Below, in pieces: positions 4,930-6,440 of a DNA stretch of 6,440 nt (position 1 is the stretch's first letter; each line of letters opens with the position of its first letter). The notes beneath the pieces were generated by a model, which had not been told where the DNA came from, searched no databases, and was given only the letters and a program-made list of their open reading frames with translations. Location of the stretch: the NCBI GenBank assembly GCA_016294985.1, contig JAECRW010000087.1, forward strand, positions 1-6,440, given 5' to 3'. This stretch comes from Candidatus Sifarchaeum marinoarchaea. Lineage in GTDB: Archaea; Asgardarchaeota; Sifarchaeia; Borrarchaeales; Borrarchaeaceae. Made by a program: the position numbers and the translations under genes.

Positions 4930-6414
4930 TCAATCTATTCTTCTTTGTGCGATTTTCCGTAGATTTTTAAAATTGAGATAATATCTTCTGATTCTGTCAG
5001 CAAGTTTTTTATCAATAACTGAGACGTCCTCAACCGATAAGACTCTTTCCTCTTTCTTACATAAATTTATATAGTCAATTTCAATTTCTTTTCTTGGTAC
5101 TTCATTTTTTCGAAAGCGTGAAACACTTTTTCTAACAAAACGATATTCTCCATTCAACGTAGGTTGTAACATCTTTAGATTTTGCTTCGCAATTTTAACA
5201 TATTTCTCGTCAATATCTGTAGTGATAAAGTGGCGCTTGAACATTTTTGCTGCGATGGCGGTGGTCCCAGCACCACAAAACGGATCAAAAACAAGATCTT
5301 CAGGGTTGGTCGCTAACTTGATTATACGTTCCATAAGTTTAATTGGAAGTTGACAGGGATGCAGATCCCTATCCCTTTTGTGTTTGATTCTGTGAATATC
5401 CCACCAGATGTCAGTTAAGTCGGTTTTATCATCATTTCCTTTTGCTTTCCTTTTTTTGATACACTTATTACGAAGACAATAATATGGGGCATCAATCGGA
5501 CCGAGCGCATCGGAATCATTTGGAGAAGGAGAATTGAAGGTAATTGGAGCACCCTTTTTCGTATAATACAAAAGTGCATAATGGGCGGGCATAATTTTTC
5601 CTGCAGGTTCCGACAAGGCGTCCCATACAATCCAATGTCGGAAATTAATATCATCCAGTTCATTTAGGAATGCAGCATGATGAATACACCACTTTGGCAA
5701 ATTTAATATCATCAATGCTCCGCCAGGACGTATCACCTTACACAACAATCGAAGCCAGTCCTCACACCACGCCAAATATCTCAGATCGGGTTGTAAATCA
5801 GTATACTCTCCGTAATCTTTTTCGAGATTATAGGGAGGATCTGCAAAGGCGAGATCAAAAATTCCCTCTGAATATTCATCTGCAATCATATTCATGTATT
5901 CAATGGCATCAACAAGAAGAACGTCATCTATAGGGAGTTTTTGAAGCAAGTTTTTGCCACGTTGAGGAATTTCCGTTATTTTCTCTATTGGTAGCGTTGA
6001 GTGCTGTAATGCCGGCAGTATAGTTTTTGATTCGATAATATGTATAAAAGAAGAAGAAGGTTTTTCAACAAGGTCATGTATTCGATTTAATACGAAATCT
6101 GGAATTATATTTGTTTCTAGGAATGTTTTGGGCAAATTTCTCCACACATCTGAAACGGCAGCACCTAATGGATTCAATAGATGCTTTTTGCCGCCCCAAT
6201 CCTTTGTGATCTGACCGCATGCAAGACATTCTTGATATGGTATTCGTACTGTTTTGGTGTTTAAATGAAATGGAGACGGTGTTTTAGTTATTTTACTTTT
6301 CAAATACATGAGCAAACCTGTATGAACAGGTGGAAAGGTCCCGTGTGGAAGTTTTGTATCTATATCGAGGGCAATCCAATACTTAAACGACATTTTAGAA
6401 TTTTCGTTCTGCAA
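4930..6414 (-). CDS. Beta-class DNA methyltransferase (N4-cytosine or N6-adenine)
   Basis: This S-adenosylmethionine-dependent enzyme methylates an exocyclic amino group in a specific DNA sequence. Catalytic motif IV, DPPYNL (192-197), comes first. A variable target-recognition part follows, then motif X around HPCQLPIKLMERII (352-365) and the SAM-binding motif I, FDPFCGAGTT (376-385), with acidic D400/D402. This IV-then-I order defines the beta class. The N-terminal 160 residues hold a conserved-looking module, C63-x2-CG with KDWGGKKH (71-78) and SDVW (88-91), possibly metal-binding. A basic tail of about 80 residues follows motif III. DPPY leaves N4C against N6A open; DPPYNL with this N-terminal module leans me to an N4C family. 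The start is uncertain: TTG at 6414 is the first start-like codon, ATG at 6393 is the first ATG, and the frame has no stop up to 6440, so the true start may lie outside. No endonuclease lies beside it here, so it is an orphan or its partner is upstream. Confidence 0.88.
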   Translation of the reverse strand: MQNENSKMSFKYWIALDIDTKLPHGTFPPVHTGLLMYLKSKITKTPSPFHLNTKTVRIPYQECLACGQITKDWGGKKHLLNPLGAAVSDVWRNLPKTFLETNIIPDFVLNRIHDLVEKPSSSFIHIIESKTILPALQHSTLPIEKITEIPQRGKNLLQKLPIDDVLLVDAIEYMNMIADEYSEGIFDLAFADPPYNLEKDYGEYTDLQPDLRYLAWCEDWLRLLCKVIRPGGALMILNLPKWCIHHAAFLNELDDINFRHWIVWDALSEPAGKIMPAHYALLYYTKKGAPITFNSPSPNDSDALGPIDAPYYCLRNKCIKKRKAKGNDDKTDLTDIWWDIHRIKHKRDRDLHPCQLPIKLMERIIKLATNPEDLVFDPFCGAGTTAIAAKMFKRHFITTDIDEKYVKIAKQNLKMLQPTLNGEYRFVRKSVSRFRKNEVPRKEIEIDYINLCKKEERVLSVEDVSVIDKKLADRIRRYYLNFKNLRKIAQRRID

Positions 6415-6440
6415 TGATTCTAGTAAAACTCCAAAATAAG

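Noticed and set aside
5415..5933. Short ORFs within the methyltransferase (5415-5663 minus, 5670-5933 plus)
   Set aside because: They overlap the methyltransferase between motifs IV and X in other frames, so they are shadows.
4930..6414. A complete restriction-modification system
   Set aside because: Only the methyltransferase is present; the neighbouring TPR protein has no nuclease motif and nothing else in the window could be the endonuclease.
1..6440. CRISPR array, insertion sequence or integration site
   Set aside because: There are no regularly spaced repeats, no transposase or integrase, and no terminal inverted repeats with target duplication.

Overview
The window reads as chromosomal DNA from an archaeon, AT-rich and probably from a poorly cultured lineage; I cannot name the group. 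The archaeal call rests on signals visible in the sequence. TATA-like boxes are centred about 32-33 nt upstream of the start codons of the dehydratase, B3/B4 and TPR genes, which implies leaderless or nearly leaderless mRNAs. Other starts are served by a TATA box plus a purine-rich Shine-Dalgarno (SD) sequence. Hairpins or plain U-runs lie just after several genes. Gene content also fits: a stand-alone B3/B4 protein, a soluble TPR protein with a single C-terminal membrane anchor, and a serine racemase-type dehydratase without a regulatory domain.

Layout from left to right. (1) 1-695, minus: the N-terminal 231 codons of an HD-superfamily phosphohydrolase that runs off the left edge. It has a strong SD but no ATG, GTG or TTG in the right place, and an AUA sits where the start should be. 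(2) 871-1827, minus: a PLP-dependent serine/threonine dehydratase or serine racemase-like enzyme. (3) 1828-2223: a 396-bp gap that is not empty. It holds a shared TATA palindrome, a possible plus-strand structured RNA ending in seven T, a 7-bp inverted repeat, a 17-codon lysine-rich ORF with its own TATA box and SD, and a hairpin terminator. (4) 2224-2874, minus: the stand-alone B3/B4 protein. (5) 3078-3500, plus: a divergent orphan protein with ten cysteines, the only plus-strand protein gene. (6) 3566-3592: a bidirectional terminator between convergent genes. (7) 3677-4786, minus: a TPR / beta-domain / membrane-anchor protein. (8) 4930-6414, minus: a beta-class DNA methyltransferase with an N-terminal Cys-rich module, whose frame stays open to the right edge.

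Most genes look like independently transcribed single units. The only plausible co-transcribed pair is the methyltransferase followed by the TPR protein, 143 bp apart on the same strand with no convincing terminator between them. No restriction endonuclease, integrase, transposase, CRISPR array, tRNA or rRNA is visible. The points most worth a second look are the AUA start with its overlapping 11-codon upstream ORF, the tiny lysine-rich ORF, the possible small RNA in the 396-bp gap, the Cys-rich orphan and the methyltransferase-TPR pair.
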